A program made the position numbers and the translations under genes. This document shows, piece after piece, positions 15,750 through 24,845 of a DNA stretch of 64,000 nt. The stretch spans positions 62,001 through 126,000 of the forward strand of contig NZ_VSEY01000033.1 in the NCBI RefSeq assembly GCF_008086045.1, given 5' to 3'. The stretch's first letter is position 1; every line of letters starts with the position of its first letter. This DNA is from Nonomuraea sp. PA05. Its GTDB lineage: Bacteria; Actinomycetota; Actinomycetes; Streptosporangiales; Streptosporangiaceae. Under the pieces are notes generated by a model. It searched no databases, was not told the DNA's origin, and was given only the letters and a program-made list of their open reading frames with translations.

Positions 15750-18494
15750 TCAGGTTCGAGGGGCGGGGTGGATGCCCAGGCCACCGCCGTTGATGAAGGC
15801 GCGGGCCAGCTTCGCGCGGCGGGCCGTACGCTCCATCCCGGCCGCCCTGGCGATCTCCTCGGCGGTCGCCAGGTCGTCGAAGGCGGCCTTGGGGTCGCCC
15901 AGCAGGATCCGGGTCGTCCCCAGATCGAGGAGGATGTCGGACTGCACCACCCGGTCGCCGATGTGAATGGCGATCTCCAGCGCCTCGATCAGCTCCGGGC
16001 AGGCCTTCTCCGGCGTGCCCGCCTTGGTCGCGTGCATGGCCACCGCCCGCCTGATCCTGGCCTCGCTGCGCAGGCTGCCCGCCTCCCTGCACAGGCTGAG
16101 CGCCCGATCGAGGCAGCTCTGCGAACCGGCCTCGTCACCGGTGCTCTGCAACACCGTCGCCAGCCCCACCAGCGACTCCGCCTCGGCGATCGCGTCGCCG
16201 CTGCGATGCAGCGCCGCGGCCGCCTCCTGGTAGGTCTCCCGCGCGGTCGCCGGCGTGTGGTGCATCCGGTCCAGGTCGCCGATCAGGTTGAGGGTCAGCC
16301 CGCTGCCCTGCTCGTCACCCAGCCGCTGGAAGAGCGTGAGCGCCTCCCGCAACTGCCGCGCCGCGCCGATGTGGTCGCCCACCAGCAGCGCGCGATAACC
16401 CAGCGAGTACGTCAGCACCGCCTGCCCGCGGACGTTCGCCCCCTTGGCGACGCCGGCCAGCGCGATCTGGTGTGACTCCAGCCACTTGTCGAAATGGGCG
16501 CCGCCCTCGAAGAGCGCCAGCGGCGCCACGGCCAGCTCCCAGCAGGTCTCCGGCCTGGACGCGGCCCGTCGTACCAGGGCCACGTGGGTGTCGATGTGCG
16601 CTTCGAACCAGGCCGAGCCCTGCCCCGTCCAGGCGGGCACGCCGGTGGGGCGGAAGCGGGGCGTGGTGCCGCGCGGGATGGAGCCGTCCTTGCCGCGCAT
16701 CGACTCGTGGGCGGCGTCGGTCAGGGCCAGCCAGGCGCCGAAGGCCCGATCGACGGCCGCGTCCAGCTCGCGCTGGTCTTCCTCGGCCCTGGCGCGGGCG
16801 TGGCCGAAGCCGAGTATCAGCTCGTGGCAGCGGTAGCGGAAGCCGCTTGCAAGTGGCTTGACGAAATGGGTTTCGGACAGCTCTTCCAGCATGACCTCGG
16901 CGGTGTCGAGAGAGACGTCGGCGAGCGCGGCGGCCGTCGTGGTGGTGATCTCCGGGATGCCGTGGTAGCCGATCCTGCGCAGCAGCGAGCGCGGCTTCGG
17001 GGGCAGCTCGTGGTAGCCGCGCATCAGCGTGGACATGATGCCCTCGCCGCCGTGCCGCAGCTCGCCCATGATCCGCGACGGCTCGGCGAGGCGGTCGGCC
17101 AGGCGCTGCAGGCTGAGCTGCGGCCGGGCGGCCAGCTTGGCCGCCAGGATGTTCAGCGCCGCGGGCAGCCCCGCGCACAAGCGTACGATCTGGTCGGCCG
17201 CCGCGGGCTCGGCCCGCATCCTGCGCGGCCCGGCCCCCGTCGCCAGCAAGGCCCTGGCCGCACGGTCGTCCAGCGCGGCGACGTCGACCGTGACGGTGTC
17301 GCGAGGCAGCGCCAGCGGAAAGCCGCTGGTCACGAGTACGGCAGAGCCGGAGCGTCCGGGCAGGAACGGCAGCACCTGCCCGGCCTCCGTCACACCGTCC
17401 AGCACGATGAGCACCCGGCGCACGGCCAGGACGCTGCGCAGCAGCGCGGCACGCGCCCCCGCGCCGTCCGGGACCTCCTCGGCCGCCACACCGAGTGCGA
17501 CCAGGAAGCCGGCCAGCACCTGCGCGGGGTCGCCCAGGTCGTCGGCGAATAACTGCCCGTCGGGGAAGCCGCCGGACACCCGGTGCGCCGCCTCCAGCGC
17601 GAGCGCCGTCTTGCCGACGCCGGCCGAGCCGGTGATCACCACGAGCGGGCTGGTCCGCCGCTCGGTCAGCGCCTCGACGAGCCCCCGTACCTCGCCCTCG
17701 CGGCCGGGCAGCACGCCAGGCCGGGCGGGAAGCTGCCGCGGCACGTCGGCGTCGAGGTCCGCCGAGTCCAGCACCACGTCCTGACGCAGGATGCGCAGCC
17801 GCAGGTCGCTCAGCGCGGGGCTGGGATCGGTGCCGAGCTCGCCGCGCAGCCGCTCCGCCAAGTCGGTGAAGACCTGCAGCGCCTCGCTGGCCCGGTGCGA
17901 GCGGTAGAGGGCGATCATGAGCTGCGCGTGGAAGCGCTCCTTCAAGGGGTGCTGGTCCGTCAGGTGCTGGAGCTCGGCGATCAGCTCGCGGTGGCGGCCG
18001 AGCACGAGGAGGGCGTCCACGCGGGCCTCGACGGCGGCCAGCCGGCGCTCGTTCCAGAGCGCCGCCTCCGTCAGGAACGCCTCGCTGTCCAGGCCGGACA
18101 GGGCGGGGCCGCGCCACAGCTTGAGCGCGGCGCCCAGGGTCTCGGCGGCCTTGGCGTGCTCGCCCTCACTCGTCTGCCTGCCGGCCTGGTCGTACATGCG
18201 CATGAACACGAAGGCGTCGATGGCGTCGGGGGTGGCGTCGAGGCGGTAGACGTTGTCCTGCACGTCGATGGTGACGCCGCAGCGCCGCAGCTCGCCGACC
18301 CCGCGATGGACCTGGTTCCGCGCGCTCTTGGCGGGGTTGTCGCCGTAGATGGCGTCCATGAGGTTCTCGGCCGAGGCCGAGTGACCAGGGCTCAGCAGCA
18401 GGTGCGCCAGCACCGCTCGTGACCTGCGGGTGGTCAGCCTGATCTCGTCGTCTTGCCGCCAGATGGCCGGTTGCCCCAGGATTCCGAAGTGCAT
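15750..18494 (-). CDS. SARP/AfsR-type regulator: BTAD, NB-ARC and TPR domains
   Basis: This protein of about 914 residues begins with an OmpR-like winged helix (FGILGQPAIWRQDDEIRLTT and LLLSPGHSASAENLMDAIYG), then the bacterial transcriptional activator domain to about residue 250. An NB-ARC NTPase follows with P-loop GSAGVGKTALAL near residue 291. C-terminal TPR-like repeats run from about residue 640 to the end. Such regulators activate secondary-metabolite genes. It converges on the ABC gene with seven bases between stops and probably controls the RiPP operon. ATG 18494 is preferred, although GTG 18503 and TTG 18497 are alternatives, because AGGAGG lies 12 bases upstream of it. Confidence 0.85.
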   Translation of the reverse strand: MHFGILGQPAIWRQDDEIRLTTRRSRAVLAHLLLSPGHSASAENLMDAIYGDNPAKSARNQVHRGVGELRRCGVTIDVQDNVYRLDATPDAIDAFVFMRMYDQAGRQTSEGEHAKAAETLGAALKLWRGPALSGLDSEAFLTEAALWNERRLAAVEARVDALLVLGRHRELIAELQHLTDQHPLKERFHAQLMIALYRSHRASEALQVFTDLAERLRGELGTDPSPALSDLRLRILRQDVVLDSADLDADVPRQLPARPGVLPGREGEVRGLVEALTERRTSPLVVITGSAGVGKTALALEAAHRVSGGFPDGQLFADDLGDPAQVLAGFLVALGVAAEEVPDGAGARAALLRSVLAVRRVLIVLDGVTEAGQVLPFLPGRSGSAVLVTSGFPLALPRDTVTVDVAALDDRAARALLATGAGPRRMRAEPAAADQIVRLCAGLPAALNILAAKLAARPQLSLQRLADRLAEPSRIMGELRHGGEGIMSTLMRGYHELPPKPRSLLRRIGYHGIPEITTTTAAALADVSLDTAEVMLEELSETHFVKPLASGFRYRCHELILGFGHARARAEEDQRELDAAVDRAFGAWLALTDAAHESMRGKDGSIPRGTTPRFRPTGVPAWTGQGSAWFEAHIDTHVALVRRAASRPETCWELAVAPLALFEGGAHFDKWLESHQIALAGVAKGANVRGQAVLTYSLGYRALLVGDHIGAARQLREALTLFQRLGDEQGSGLTLNLIGDLDRMHHTPATARETYQEAAAALHRSGDAIAEAESLVGLATVLQSTGDEAGSQSCLDRALSLCREAGSLRSEARIRRAVAMHATKAGTPEKACPELIEALEIAIHIGDRVVQSDILLDLGTTRILLGDPKAAFDDLATAEEIARAAGMERTARRAKLARAFINGGGLGIHPAPRT

Positions 18495-18708
18495 CAACTG
18501 CACCTGCCTCCTTGCCGCTTCCGATCAGTCGTACAGACAGCTCGTCATGGTTGGTGGGCGTCTTGATCGTGGCCATCGCGAGTGTGACTGATCCCACTTG
18601 CAACATACTTTCGGCTTGCCATAAATTGAGGGGCCTTTGCAAGGGGTGTCCGGTTATTTATCCCCTAATGCGTGAAAAATCCCTATTTGCGACATTAGCC
18701 GCATGATA

Positions 18709-18719
18709 GATGTCACATC
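18709..18719. promoter_or_regulatory. Inverted repeat between the SARP and response-regulator genes
   Basis: GATGT-C-ACATC is a perfect 5-bp inverted repeat in the A/T-rich divergent region (18495-18750), 31 bases before the start of the receiver protein. It resembles the TGACA/TGTCA repeat at 2030, so a shared regulator is possible. Confidence 0.3.
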
Positions 18720-18750
18720 CTCTCGATGACTTAGGCTCCTACCGGGGCAA

Positions 18751-19371
18751 ATGTCGCAGAGTCAGACTCGTCGTATGCCTACCGCGTCGCCGATCAGCGT
18801 TTTACTCGCCGCCGACGAACAGATCCGGCGGGTGCTCGTCACCCTGCTCGCCATGGAGGAGGGCATCGACGTCGTCGCGGAGGCCGGCCATGGCGATGAG
18901 ATCGCCGAGGCGGTCGGCCGGCATCGGCCGGACGTCGCGGTGCTCGACGCGGAACTGACCGGGGTGGACGGCCTGACCGCCGCTCCGCGGATCGGCGCCC
19001 ACTGCGCGGTCGTGGTCCTGACCAGCATCGGCCGGCCGGACTACCTGCGCAGGGCGATGGCCGTGGGCGTGCGGGGCTTCCTCGGCAAGGAGGCGCCGGC
19101 CGAGGAACTGGCATCGGCGATCCGCAAGGTCGCCGCCGGTGGCCGGTACCTGGACACGGAACTGTCCGTCGCCTCCATGGCCACCGGGGACGACCCGCTC
19201 TCACGGCTTCCCGCCGCCTCGCGGGACTCCGGCTCCGGGGGCGAGCGCGGCTTGCCGCGTCCGCCCGGAGGCGCCGGTCCGGTGCGGACGGCCGAGTTCC
19301 GCGCGCTGAGGGCGACCGCGCTGGCCTGGTTCACGGCATACGGGACGGGGGGAGCCGCCCCAGCCGGGTGA
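18751..19371 (+). CDS. NarL-like receiver protein lacking a DNA-binding domain
   Basis: Residues about 15-135 form a receiver domain with phospho-acceptor VLDAELTG (D66), switch Thr in VVVLTSIG and Lys in GFLGKEA (K113). The spacing is typical of NarL/DesR regulators. After residue 140, where a LuxR-type helix-turn-helix should begin (GDDPLSRL aligns with its usual start), the sequence turns into a Gly/Pro/Arg-rich stretch ending in WFTAYGTGG with no helix-turn-helix. It may be a stand-alone receiver or a regulator whose output domain was destroyed by rearrangement. ATG 18775 is an alternative start. Confidence 0.7.
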   Translation: MSQSQTRRMPTASPISVLLAADEQIRRVLVTLLAMEEGIDVVAEAGHGDEIAEAVGRHRPDVAVLDAELTGVDGLTAAPRIGAHCAVVVLTSIGRPDYLRRAMAVGVRGFLGKEAPAEELASAIRKVAAGGRYLDTELSVASMATGDDPLSRLPAASRDSGSGGERGLPRPPGGAGPVRTAEFRALRATALAWFTAYGTGGAAPAG

Positions 19372-19432
19372 CGGCCGGGCCGGTTGTGCCGCATTCCGAC
19401 GACCGAACGTAGCGATCGCGAACGGGTGGATC

Positions 19433-20908
19433 ATGCACGGCGAGGACGACGAGGTCACGGTGGAAGTCAACGGGGAAGAACTCAACGTGGATCCGGACGC
19501 CACGCGCACCATACGCTTTCCGCCGCCGAAGCCCCCTCAGGGGCTGCCCAAGGGGGTGGCCAAGGGAGTGGAACGCCCGCCTCCCGAACCTCCCCAGTGG
19601 TGGGAGCCGGACGCGGGCGACGGCCGGCAGGCGGGGCAGCTCGCGGCGGGCGACCCGCCGGAACGGTCAGGCAGGCCCAGCGTGGGCCCGCCGCCGGGCC
19701 CGATCCAGCCGCCGCCGGGGCTGAACGCCTTCCAGGCGCCGCCGAACCCGCTCGGCCAGCCGGTCTGGGAGCCTTCCGCGCGTGACGTGCCGGTCTTCCC
19801 GCCGCCGCGCAGCCCTGGGGCGCCGCTCTTCCCGCCGCTCCAGAACGGCGCAGGAACCCCCGTCTTCCCGCCGCCCCCGAGCGGCCAGGAGACGCCGTCC
19901 CCGAGCGGTCAGGAAGCGCCGCTCCTTCCGCCGCCCCGCAGCGGCGGGGACCTCGGCACGCCGGTGGCGGGGACGACCGCGGAGAGCCTGCGACCGGAAC
20001 GGCTGCTGCGCACCAGACGCCGCCCGCCCACCGGAGGCTGGCGCAAGGCCATCCACACGCTCAGCGGCGGCCTCATCCACCTCGGCGACTCCAAGGCCGA
20101 ACGCCGCCGCCAGGAACTCATCGAACGCATCAGGCAACCGGTCACCGCCGGCCATTTCCGGGTCGCGGTGATGAGCCTCAAGGGCGGGGTCGGCAAGACC
20201 ACGACCACCATCGGCCTGGGCTCGACGCTCGCGCACAACCGGGGCGACCGGGTGATCGCCGTCGACGCCAACCCCGACCGCGGCACGCTGTCGGAGAAGC
20301 TCAGGATGGAGTCGCCGGCCACCGTGCGGCACCTGCTCAACGACCGGGGCGGCCTCTGGCGCTACGCCGACGTGCGCTCGTACACCTCCCAGGCCCCCTC
20401 CCGGCTGGAGGTGCTGGCCTCCGACCGGGACCCGGCCATCTCGGAGGCGTTCAACGCCGATGACTACCGCGCGGTCGCGCAGATCCTGGAGCAGTTCTAC
20501 TCCATCGCCATCACCGACTGCGGCACCGGCATGCTGCACTCGGCGATGAGCGCGATCCTGGACATGGCCGACCAGATCGTCCTGGTCAGCCCGGTCACCG
20601 TGGACGGCGCCAGGTCGGCCTCGGCCACCCTCGACTGGCTGCAGGCCCACGGGCACGGCAACCTGGCCGTCAGCGCCGTCGTGGTGCTGTCGGCGGTGAA
20701 GAACCCGCGCAGGAACGCCGTCAACGTCACCGAGCTCAAGGAGCACTTCACCCAGCGCTGCCGCGCGGTGATCGGCGTGCCGTTCGACCCGCACCTGGAG
20801 CAGGGCTCCGAGGTGGATCTCGATCTGCTGCGCACGTCCACCAGGGACATGTACCTGGAGGTGGCCGCCACCATCGCCGACCGCTTCAACGCCGGGGCGG
20901 CGTCATGA
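19433..20908 (+). CDS. MinD/ParA-like ATPase with a long Pro-rich N-terminus (EspI-like)
   Basis: The first 200 or so of 491 residues are acidic then Pro-rich (repeated FPPP and PLFPP words). The rest is a deviant-Walker P-loop ATPase with MSLKGGVGKTTTT near residue 250 and AVDANPDRGTLSEK as the switch region. This layout resembles the MinD-like proteins that accompany type VII secretion and some actinobacterial membrane complexes. No ESX core gene is present here. Its stop overlaps the next start (ATGA), so it heads a translationally coupled operon and may place or power the membrane machinery encoded downstream. Confidence 0.75.
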   Translation: MHGEDDEVTVEVNGEELNVDPDATRTIRFPPPKPPQGLPKGVAKGVERPPPEPPQWWEPDAGDGRQAGQLAAGDPPERSGRPSVGPPPGPIQPPPGLNAFQAPPNPLGQPVWEPSARDVPVFPPPRSPGAPLFPPLQNGAGTPVFPPPPSGQETPSPSGQEAPLLPPPRSGGDLGTPVAGTTAESLRPERLLRTRRRPPTGGWRKAIHTLSGGLIHLGDSKAERRRQELIERIRQPVTAGHFRVAVMSLKGGVGKTTTTIGLGSTLAHNRGDRVIAVDANPDRGTLSEKLRMESPATVRHLLNDRGGLWRYADVRSYTSQAPSRLEVLASDRDPAISEAFNADDYRAVAQILEQFYSIAITDCGTGMLHSAMSAILDMADQIVLVSPVTVDGARSASATLDWLQAHGHGNLAVSAVVVLSAVKNPRRNAVNVTELKEHFTQRCRAVIGVPFDPHLEQGSEVDLDLLRTSTRDMYLEVAATIADRFNAGAAS

Positions 20909-21792
20909 CGGCCCTGCTCAACGTCACCGACCTGGCCCTGTCGCCGGCGCTGGAAGAGGTGTCCTTCACGGTCGGGCGCGGCGAGGTCGTCTGCGTGGTC
21001 GGCCCGCCTGGCGACGGCGCGGGCGCGCTGATGGCGTGCCTGGCCGGCGAGGCCGAGCCGGACGCGGGCCAGATCGAGATGCTCGGCGCGACGGTCGGCC
21101 CGGGAGATCGGCGGCCCGCAGGCATGGGCGCCGCCCTGCGCGGCGAACGGCTCCCCGACCGGATGCGGGTGGGCGACGCCGTGCGGCTCTTCTCCCGCCT
21201 GTACGGCACGCGCGGCCTGTCCGGCCGCCTGATCGACCTGCTGGACCTGGAGCCGCTGATGGCCAAGCGCTTCGGCGTGCTCAGCGACGGCCAGCGCAGG
21301 CTGGTCATGATCGGCCTGGCCCTGGTCGGCAATCCCGAGCTGGTGTTGCTCGACGACCCGACCGGCGGGCTCAAGGAGGGCGGCAAGAACCGGGTCGAGC
21401 ACGTGATCGACGAGCTGCGTTCCGGCTACGGCGGGGTGTGCGTGCTGCTCGACGACCTGGCTCAGGCCGAGCGGCTGGCCGACCGGGTGGTCCTGCTGCG
21501 CGACGGCCGCGTACTGGCCGAGGGCAGCCCTGCGCGGCTGATCGGGCTGCTCGGCTCGGTGCACGTGCTGAGCGTGCCGCCGCACCTGCGGGTGGACCGC
21601 CTCTCTGAGGTGCGCGTGCTGCCCTGCGCCGCGGCCACCTACCTGTACGGCCCCCGCCCCGCGCTGGAGGCGGCCATCCAGGAGCTGGCGCCGATGAGCG
21701 GCGACCGCGTCTGGTCGATCCGCCGGCCCACGCTGAGGGACGCCTATCTCACGTTGTCGGCCGTGCCGGAACCCGCCGCCTTGGAGGCCTGA
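20905..21792 (+). CDS. ABC ATPase homologue with degenerate catalytic motifs
   Basis: This 295-residue protein has the overall ABC ATPase layout, including LSDGQRRLVM as signature and the D-loop region. The Walker A reads GPPGDGAGAL (33-42), with Ala at the Lys position and Gly at the Ser/Thr position. Walker B reads LVLLDDP (D150, D151), with Asp for the catalytic Glu, and the H-loop His is replaced in VLLDDLAQAE. Hydrolysis is therefore unlikely. It is coupled to the MinD-like gene upstream and lies two bases before its permease. It may be a regulatory, non-hydrolysing subunit. Confidence 0.8.
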   Translation: MTALLNVTDLALSPALEEVSFTVGRGEVVCVVGPPGDGAGALMACLAGEAEPDAGQIEMLGATVGPGDRRPAGMGAALRGERLPDRMRVGDAVRLFSRLYGTRGLSGRLIDLLDLEPLMAKRFGVLSDGQRRLVMIGLALVGNPELVLLDDPTGGLKEGGKNRVEHVIDELRSGYGGVCVLLDDLAQAERLADRVVLLRDGRVLAEGSPARLIGLLGSVHVLSVPPHLRVDRLSEVRVLPCAAATYLYGPRPALEAAIQELAPMSGDRVWSIRRPTLRDAYLTLSAVPEPAALEA

Positions 21793-21794
21793 GC

Positions 21795-22568
21795 ATGGCA
21801 GCCACAGTCTGGACCCTCGTCCGCGCGCAACTGGCCCTGCTGGTGCGCACGCCGCTCGCGTTGCTGGCCGTGCTCGCGCTGCCGTTCGCGATGCTGCTCG
21901 CGCTGATGCTGTTCATCGGCTTCTCGTTCCCGGCCCTGGAGTTCGGCGCGATGCCGGGCGTCAGGGTCATCGACCGGTTGCTGCCCGAGATGGCCGGCAC
22001 GGTCGCCGCCTCGGCGGGGATCCTGGTGCTGACCCTGCACCTGTCGGAGATGCGGGACACGGGGCTGCTCGGCCGGTTGCGGCGCAGCCCCATGCGGGAC
22101 GGGGCGTACATCATGGCGCAGGCGGTCGTGGCCGTCGTGCTGGTGGCGGCGTCCACGGCGCTGTTCATGGCCGTCACGTTCGCCTTCTACGGACCACCGC
22201 GCACCTGGCAGCCGCTGAGCCTGGTGGCCGCGTTGCTGGTGGTCACCTACTGCTCGGTCAGCGCCGGGCTGCTGCTGGGCGGCCTGCGGATGCCCCGCGC
22301 CGGCGCCAGGATCGCCGCGCCGCTCTGCTTCTTGCTGCTGTTCCTCGGCAGCGGGCTGGGCGTGCCGCGCGAGGGCTGGGAGGGCGTGGCGCCGTGGTTC
22401 TACCAGGTCACCACGGTCAACCCGCTGGCCCAGCTCAACGACTTCGTCTTCGGCGCGTACGTGGGGCGGCTGTCGGAGACCTGGCCGGCCGCGGCCGCGC
22501 TGGTCGCCGCCGCCCTCGTCGTCAACCTGGTGACCAGGCGCGTCTTCAACTGGGAAGGTACGAAATGA
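21795..22568 (+). CDS. ABC-2 type permease
   Basis: This 257-residue protein has six predicted membrane segments, starting with LLVRTPLALLAVLALPFAML, and the conserved loop SEMRDTGLLGRLRRSPMRDG typical of ABC-2 permeases. It partners the degenerate ATPase directly upstream. Its TGA overlaps the next ATG (ATGA). Confidence 0.82.
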   Translation: MAATVWTLVRAQLALLVRTPLALLAVLALPFAMLLALMLFIGFSFPALEFGAMPGVRVIDRLLPEMAGTVAASAGILVLTLHLSEMRDTGLLGRLRRSPMRDGAYIMAQAVVAVVLVAASTALFMAVTFAFYGPPRTWQPLSLVAALLVVTYCSVSAGLLLGGLRMPRAGARIAAPLCFLLLFLGSGLGVPREGWEGVAPWFYQVTTVNPLAQLNDFVFGAYVGRLSETWPAAAALVAAALVVNLVTRRVFNWEGTK

Positions 22569-23086
22569 GAGCGGTCACCCTGGCCGTGGTCGCGCTCGCT
22601 CTGCTGGCCGGCGGGTGCGCCGCGCGGGACGAGCAGCACCCCATCGCGATCGCCATCGCAGGCACCCCGCCCGCGCAGGCGGCCAAGCAGACTCAGGCAG
22701 GGCCGGCCAAGCAGGCGCAGCCCGCCGCCACAGTCGATCCCGACGACGCGTTGCTGAAGCTCGCCCAGTGCCTGCGCGAGCAGGGCATCGACGTGCCCGA
22801 CCCCGGATCGCCCGAGGACAAGACGTACCAGTACAAGGGGGACCAGGCGACCCTGCAGCGGGCGATGAAGGCCTGCGAGGAGTACACCTCGCAGATCCCC
22901 AACCCCTTCGACGACCCGAAGGCCAGGGACGCGATCATCAAGTACGCCCGCTGCATGCGTGAGCAGGGCATCGACATGCCCGATCCGCCGGCGGTCAACC
23001 AGAGCCTCGACCCGAACGATCCCAAGCTGCAGAAGGCGGCGCAGATCTGCGTCAAGCTGCTGCCCGGCCAGGGAGGCACCGGATGA
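22565..23086 (+). CDS. Secreted lipoprotein with two Cys-containing repeats
   Basis: This 173-residue protein starts with a lipoprotein signal (MRAVTLAVVALALLAGGC, lipobox Cys18). The mature part contains two copies of a motif: CLREQGIDVPDP near residue 75 and CMREQGIDMPDP near 137, each followed later by a second Cys (KACEEY, AQICVK). This suggests two disulfide-bonded units. The start is ATG 22565, overlapping the permease stop, and the stop overlaps the adaptor start. A paralogue at 52750 has the same motifs and the same neighbour, so lipoprotein and adaptor work as a pair. The molecular role is unknown. Confidence 0.8.
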   Translation: MRAVTLAVVALALLAGGCAARDEQHPIAIAIAGTPPAQAAKQTQAGPAKQAQPAATVDPDDALLKLAQCLREQGIDVPDPGSPEDKTYQYKGDQATLQRAMKACEEYTSQIPNPFDDPKARDAIIKYARCMREQGIDMPDPPAVNQSLDPNDPKLQKAAQICVKLLPGQGGTG

Positions 23087-24183
23087 ACGGGCGGCTCAAG
23101 GGCGTCGTCGCCGCGCTGGGCACCGCGGCCGTCGGCAGCGCGGTCACCGCGGGCGGCGTGTTCGCCTCGGCGGCGCTGTTCGGCACCGGCCCGCAGGCCA
23201 AGCCGGAACCCACGCCGACCGCGCGGCCGGTCTCCGCCGCCACCGAGACGATCACCCGGGGCGACCTGGTGGACCAGGAGAGCGTGGACGGCAAGCTCAC
23301 CTACGCCGACAGCCGTACGATCAAGTCCGCCGCGGCCGGGACGATCACCGGCCTGCCCGCGGAGGGCAAGGAGATCAAGCGCGGCAAGAGCCTCTACAGC
23401 GTGGACCGCCGGGCCCGCGTCCTCATGTACGGCAAGATCCCCGCGTACCGCACGCTCAAGGACGGTGTGAAGCGCGGCCCGGACGTCAAGCAGCTCGAAC
23501 AGAACCTGCGGGCACTCGGTCACGCCCGCGGCGTGACCGTCGACAACCGCTTCACCGACGCGACGGAACGCGCCGTGAAGCGGTGGCAGAAGAAGAACGG
23601 GATGGAACGCGACGGCGAGGTGACGCCGGCGGACGTGGTGTTCCTGCCCGAGTCGGTACGCGTCGGCAAGATCGCCGTGGAGGTGGGCGACCAGGTCGGC
23701 TCCGTACGGCCCATTCTGGACGTCACCTCCACCGACCGGCTGGTCCGGATCAACCTGGACGCCGACAAGCAGGACATTGCCAAGAAGGGCAAGAAGGTCA
23801 CCGTCAAGATGGCCGGCGGCAAGGACGTCAGCGGCAAGATCAGCAAGGTGGCTAAGGTGGCCACGGTGGCCGACCGCTCCGACAACCAGGAGAAGGGCGC
23901 CACGGTCGAGGTGGAGATCTCGGTCTCGGCGAAGGCGGCGGGCTCGCTCGACGAGGCGCCGGTGACCGTCGAGCTCACCAGGCAGCGCGCGGAGGACGTG
24001 CTCACCGTGCCGGTGGAGGCCCTGCTGGCGGTCCCGGAGGGCGGCTACGGCATCGAGGTCGTGGACGCGAACGGGTCGGCCAGGCGGGTGCACGTGAAGA
24101 CGGGGGCGTTCGGCAACGGCCGGGTCGAGGTGGAGGCCGAAGGGCTCGCCGAGGGCATGAAGGTCACGGTGTCGGGCCGATGA
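23083..24183 (+). CDS. HlyD-type membrane-fusion/adaptor protein with peptidoglycan-binding domain
   Basis: This 366-residue protein has an N-terminal membrane anchor (residues about 8-34), a lipoyl/barrel-sandwich half (ETITRGDLVDQESVDG), then an inserted peptidoglycan-binding type 1 domain (VKRGPDVKQLEQNLRALG to RAVKRWQKKNGM, about 125-175). The second barrel and membrane-proximal domains follow (GKIAVEVGDQVGSV; LTVPVEALLAVPEGGYG). It links a MacB-like ABC transporter to the cell wall. The next gene is that ATPase, coupled by ATGA. Confidence 0.85.
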   Translation: MNGRLKGVVAALGTAAVGSAVTAGGVFASAALFGTGPQAKPEPTPTARPVSAATETITRGDLVDQESVDGKLTYADSRTIKSAAAGTITGLPAEGKEIKRGKSLYSVDRRARVLMYGKIPAYRTLKDGVKRGPDVKQLEQNLRALGHARGVTVDNRFTDATERAVKRWQKKNGMERDGEVTPADVVFLPESVRVGKIAVEVGDQVGSVRPILDVTSTDRLVRINLDADKQDIAKKGKKVTVKMAGGKDVSGKISKVAKVATVADRSDNQEKGATVEVEISVSAKAAGSLDEAPVTVELTRQRAEDVLTVPVEALLAVPEGGYGIEVVDANGSARRVHVKTGAFGNGRVEVEAEGLAEGMKVTVSGR

Positions 24184-24845
24184 ACATCCTGGAGATCCGC
24201 GGGGTCAGCAAGAGCTACGGCCGGGTGCACGCCCTGCGCAACGTGGACCTGACCATCCGCAGAGGCGAGATGTTGTCCATCGTCGGCCCGTCCGGCTCGG
24301 GCAAGTCCACGCTGCTGCAGATCGCCGGCACCCTCGACCGCCCGTCCGCGGGCACCGTACGGGTGGCGGGGCACGACGTCAGCCGGCTGTCCGACAGCCA
24401 GCTCTCCGCGCTGCGCGCCCGCTACATCGGTTTCGTCTTCCAGCAGTTCCACCTCTCGCCGGGGCTGACCGCGCTCGACAACGTCGCCGACGGGCTGCTC
24501 TACAGCGGCCTGTCCAGGCGGCAGCGCAGGGAACGCGCGGCGGCGGCGCTCGACCTGGTGGGGCTGTCCCACCGGCTGGGGCACCGGCCGTACCAGCTGT
24601 CCGGCGGTCAGATGCAGCGGGTGGCGGTCGCCCGCGCGGTGGCGGGCCGGCCGCCGCTGCTGCTGGCCGACGAGCCGACGGGAAACCTCGACTCCGAGGC
24701 AGGGGCAGAGGTGTTGTCGCTGTTCAGGACGTTGAACGCACGGGGGATCAGCATCGCGATCATCACGCACGACTCCGAGGTGGCGCTCGCCTGCCCGCGT
24801 CGCGTGCGCGTCCGCGACGGGCTGGTCAGATCCGAGGTCTCATGA
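24180..24845 (+). CDS. MacB/LolD-type ABC ATPase
   Basis: This 221-residue ATPase has all canonical motifs: Walker A VGPSGSGKSTLL, Q-loop FVFQQFHLSPGL, signature LSGGQMQRVA and Walker B LLLADEPTGNLDSE. It belongs to the family that drives MacB/FtsX-type transporters. It overlaps the adaptor upstream and the permease downstream by four bases each. Confidence 0.92.
   Translation: MNILEIRGVSKSYGRVHALRNVDLTIRRGEMLSIVGPSGSGKSTLLQIAGTLDRPSAGTVRVAGHDVSRLSDSQLSALRARYIGFVFQQFHLSPGLTALDNVADGLLYSGLSRRQRRERAAAALDLVGLSHRLGHRPYQLSGGQMQRVAVARAVAGRPPLLLADEPTGNLDSEAGAEVLSLFRTLNARGISIAIITHDSEVALACPRRVRVRDGLVRSEVS

Noticed and set aside
19433..20908. Type VII secretion locus, because of the EspI-like MinD protein
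   Set aside because: No EccB/C/D, WXG100, PE/PPE or mycosin genes are present in the window.
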